17,025 nucleotides of DNA, from assembly GCA_947481115.1 (NCBI GenBank), contig CANKEI010000020.1:1-17025 (forward strand), written 5' to 3'. The translations under genes and the position numbers were made by a program. This document shows, piece after piece, positions 16,789 through 17,025 of the stretch (positions are counted from its first letter, which is position 1; each line of letters starts with the position of its first letter). The notes beneath the pieces are model-generated. The model ran no database searches and was not told the DNA's origin. It worked only from the letters and a program-made list of their open reading frames with translations. The DNA comes from a bacterium (lineage in GTDB: Bacteria; Babelota; Babeliae; Babelales; JABDEC01).

Positions 16789-16896
16789 ATGTTAAATTCT
16801 ACTGAAACCAGACTAAAGTTAGCGCTAAATCCAGTTTTATTACTGGCAGGGCTCATGCTGCTTAATCACAGCGTGTTACGCGAAAATGGATATTAA
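16789..16896 (+). CDS. Short hydrophobic ORF, possibly a truncated exported-protein gene
   Basis: 35 codons from ATG 16789, or 39 from the in-frame ATG at 16777. The product has one hydrophobic stretch (NPVLLLAGLMLL) after a basic start (RLKLAL), as in a signal peptide or a single membrane anchor, and ends almost at once (NHSVLRENGY). The upstream leader resembles that of the 15697 ankyrin gene, including an in-frame ATG 12 nt before the start. It may be a family member that lost its body, or a genuine tiny membrane peptide. Codon evidence is too short to decide. Confidence 0.4.
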   Translation: MLNSTETRLKLALNPVLLLAGLMLLNHSVLRENGY

Positions 16897-16944
16897 AACA
16901 GGACTTATGCAAATAATTGAATAAGTTGAACTAGACTTGCTTTT

Positions 16945-16950
16945 TATAAT
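16945..16950 (+). promoter_or_regulatory. Candidate -10 box for the last, partial gene
   Basis: A perfect TATAAT lies 41 nt before the ATG at 16992. The predicted transcript would start near 16957, inside the left arm of the hairpin described next. No well-spaced -35 was found. Confidence 0.35.
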
Positions 16951-16954
16951 AAAA

Positions 16955-16990
16955 GAGCGATCTTGATTCTTATGGAAGAGGAGATCGCTC
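16955..16990 (+). promoter_or_regulatory. Hairpin abutting the start codon of the last gene
   Basis: GAGCGATCT (16955-16963) pairs perfectly with AGATCGCTC (16982-16990), with an 18-nt loop. The SD region GAGGAG (16978-16983) runs from loop into stem, and the ATG begins 2 nt after the stem at 16992. Such a stem could limit ribosome access. Confidence 0.5.
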
Positions 16991-16991
16991 A

Positions 16992-17025
16992 ATGAATATT
17001 CAAAAATATAGCTTAGCCCTTTTAA
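16992..17025 (+). CDS. Start of another probable exported protein (partial)
   Basis: Eleven codons are visible (MNIQKYSLALL) before the window ends. A basic residue followed by a hydrophobic run suggests a signal peptide, like the genes before it. GAGGAG at 16978-16983, 8 nt upstream, supports this start. The family cannot be judged. Confidence 0.55.
   Translation, partial: MNIQKYSLALL

Noticed and set aside
16897..16945. Possible insertion-sequence end (GGACTTATGC and AGACTTGC after the small ORF)
   Set aside because: The short matches recall IS terminal repeats, but no transposase, clear inverted partner or target duplication is present.

Overview
The window reads as a stretch of chromosome from an AT-rich bacterium with a reduced, host-associated style of genome. 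It uses the standard code (TGA acts as a stop at 11109-11111 and 15527-15529; Trp is TGG). It makes peptidoglycan and lipoproteins (mraY, lgt), has a typical diderm-type RpoD, and carries small secreted ankyrin proteins and a remnant of an AAA-ATPase-like/PD-(D/E)XK family. This mix fits an intracellular or protist-associated lineage such as Candidatus Dependentiae (TM6), or a similar endosymbiont. That placement is inference from gene content only; no marker here proves it.

Layout. 1-48 is the tail of an unidentified gene followed by a strong hairpin terminator. 326-1663 is a secreted alpha/beta-hydrolase-like protein. A GC-rich dispersed repeat follows (1733-1803). 1918-3219 is an APC-type permease and 3342-4145 a putative lipoprotein, which overlaps the 3' end of convergent mraY (4132-5196, minus strand). 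5426-6364 is an unknown exported protein with a tandem-repeat N-terminus. A housekeeping block follows on the plus strand: mnmG (6400-8256), lgt (8329-9105), dnaG (9267-11111), rpoD (11108-12982) and a CorC/HlyC-type CBS membrane protein (13025-14488). lgt is bracketed by two copies of a GC-rich repeat.

14489-15145 is a decayed junction. It holds a composite GC-rich repeat (14576-14675) and, just after it, a frameshifted fragment of an AAA-ATPase-like protein. From 15146 to the end are five short consecutive plus-strand reading frames, all but one of which clearly begin with a signal peptide. Two are ankyrin proteins (15697-16206, 16261-16698); one is a short truncated-looking leader ORF (16789-16896); the last (from 16992) runs off the window behind a hairpin that touches its ribosome binding site.

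How the genes fit together. dnaG and rpoD overlap by ATGA, as in the classic macromolecular-synthesis operon, and the CBS protein follows 42 nt later, so these three are probably co-transcribed. Lgt would modify lipoproteins such as the one at 3342. mnmG and dnaG each have a good -10 box only 7-9 nt before the start codon and no Shine-Dalgarno, suggesting leaderless mRNAs. The secreted serine hydrolase and the ankyrin cluster are the most host-interaction-like parts. I did not find a CRISPR array, tRNA, rRNA, intact transposase or a recognisable defence system. The most unusual material is the mosaic of GC-rich intergenic repeats and the small secreted-protein array.
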